Source: Streptomyces kaniharaensis
Lineage (GTDB): Bacteria > Actinomycetota > Actinomycetes > Streptomycetales > Streptomycetaceae
Reading direction: 5' to 3'
NCBI RefSeq assembly: GCF_009569385.1
Contig: NZ_WBOF01000001.1
Coordinates: 5,371,501 to 5,435,500 of the forward strand
Length of the DNA stretch: 64,000 nt
The notes under the pieces were generated by a model. The model was not told the DNA's origin and searched no databases. It was given only the letters and a program-made list of their open reading frames with translations. Positions 63,255 through 64,000 of the stretch are shown here, piece after piece. The translations under genes were made by a program, and so were the position numbers. Every line of letters starts with the position of its first letter. The stretch's first letter is position 1.

Positions 63255-64000
63255 ATGCAGAATCTTTCGCCAAGGCTCGCTGTGGCGGCCGACGCCCCGG
63301 TCTCGACCCTCGCCGGCCACCCGGCGTGGCTGCGCCTGAAGGAGGCTGTCGAGACCCTGCGCCCGCTGCAGTCCAAGGACGGCTCGATCGACCTGTCCGC
63401 CGTCCAGCGGCACACCGTCGACCCGCTGGTCGACACCGTCCGCGGCGCGGTGACCGAGCTGGCCCCGTCCTTCCCGCACGACGCCGCCTACCTGGCCGCC
63501 GTCGACGCCGACCTGGCCAAGTGGGCCGACACCGGCTACCGCGAGCCCGACTTCCTGGACTCGCTGCTCGCCTTCCAGCCCGCCGACCAGCGCGTCGACG
63601 GCCTCGAGCACCTCGTCGTCTTCCCGATGTACACGCAGAACGGCAACCCGGACCGCAACCTCGAAGCCGTCCTGCTGCGCGTCGTGTGGCCGGACTGGCT
63701 GGCCGAGCTGGAGCGCAACCGCTTCGACAACCCGATGTTCGTGCCGATCACCTTCACCGACTTCACGGCCGGCTACGACACCAACTCCGCCGTCCTCTTC
63801 CCCGAGACGGTCGCCGTGCGCAAGGCGCCGGAACGTTTCACCTGGGGCGGCATCTTCTGCGACCGCGAGGCTGCCCGCTTCCGCGCCGTCACCACCAGCG
63901 CCGTCCAGCAGCTCGGCCTGGAGATCCCGGCCGACGCCGAGGGCCTGCTCCAGGACCAGCAGCGCGCGCAGGAGACCTTCGTGCTGTGGGACCTCGTCCA
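63255..64000 (+). CDS. DUF6421 family protein (5' part)
   Basis: The frame is open from ATG 63255 to the window edge (248 codons seen). The protein begins MQNLSPRLAVAADAP and contains FLDSLLAFQPADQRVDGLEH, VFPMYTQNGNPDRNLEAVLL and TFTDFTAGYDTNSAVLFPET. These closely match the large actinobacterial DUF6421 family as I remember it (about 450 residues, function unknown, no signal peptide). The ribosome site is weak (AAGTGAG). The C-terminal half lies outside the window. Confidence 0.8.
   Translation, partial: MQNLSPRLAVAADAPVSTLAGHPAWLRLKEAVETLRPLQSKDGSIDLSAVQRHTVDPLVDTVRGAVTELAPSFPHDAAYLAAVDADLAKWADTGYREPDFLDSLLAFQPADQRVDGLEHLVVFPMYTQNGNPDRNLEAVLLRVVWPDWLAELERNRFDNPMFVPITFTDFTAGYDTNSAVLFPETVAVRKAPERFTWGGIFCDREAARFRAVTTSAVQQLGLEIPADAEGLLQDQQRAQETFVLWDLV

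Overview
This is high-GC actinobacterial DNA from a Streptomyces- or Kitasatospora-like organism. The grounds are strong G/C bias at third codon positions, many GTG and some TTG starts, GTGA/ATGA stop-start overlaps, a hopanoid gene cluster, a maltose malEFG-aglA-malR locus, a WhiJ-like regulator/DUF397/anti-sigma-type trio, and a c-di-AMP (ydaO-type) riboswitch before an Rpf cell-wall hydrolase. I found no rRNA, tRNA, CRISPR array, prophage or replication origin. Function calls rest on motif and family recognition by eye; no database search was run.

Layout. (1) 1-5.5 kb: a six-gene set (nucleotidyltransferase, glycerol-1-phosphate-dehydrogenase-like enzyme, CDP-alcohol phosphotransferase, GT2 glycosyltransferase, ABC-2 permease, TagH/Wzt-like ATPase) that looks like synthesis and export of a polyol-phosphate surface polymer, closed by a strong hairpin. 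(2) 5.7-17.6 kb: a hopanoid operon, hpnC-hpnD-hpnE-polyprenyl synthase-shc-hpnG-hpnH-dxs-aminotransferase, leading from isoprenoid precursors to C35 amino-hopanoids; shc carries a rare TTA codon. (3) 17.7-21.6 kb: small proteins, a FabG-type reductase, a single-chain tandem MarR regulator and an aldo/keto reductase. (4) 21.9-29.7 kb: a heterodimeric ABC exporter, LapA-like protein, a LysR / cysteine dioxygenase / YeiH sulfur group and a spermidine-synthase-like protein. (5) 29.8-38.9 kb: an uncharacterised NPF-repeat protein, TetR, NUDIX, serine hydrolase and NTF2 proteins, an IS630 element sitting on the stop codon of an aldehyde dehydrogenase gene, and an orphan terpene synthase. (6) 39.2-51.5 kb: a 1003-residue ATPase/LuxR regulator, galM, the maltose locus and an IS30 element. 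(7) 51.6-64 kb: an RHH antitoxin-like protein, a riboswitch-controlled Rpf-LysM-NlpC/P60 enzyme, a frameshifted cbiX, the WhiJ-like locus, a TetR/MFS/MarR resistance-type locus, an M56 peptidase with DUF5134, and the start of a DUF6421 gene.

The most unusual structure is a family of four dispersed intergenic elements (about 29.7, 45.3, 51.9 and 62.6 kb). All share one anatomy: tandem heptads NNNACAG, a 10-bp centre close to ATTTCAWCAT, then tandem heptads CTGTNNN, folding into long AT-rich hairpins. Other notable signals are repeated TGCACGTGCA palindromes shared by the DUF397 and WhiJ-like promoters, an 11-bp motif shared by the lysR and cysteine dioxygenase promoters, MalR-type palindromes before malE, and several promoters whose -10 lies 6-8 nt from the start codon (probable leaderless mRNAs).
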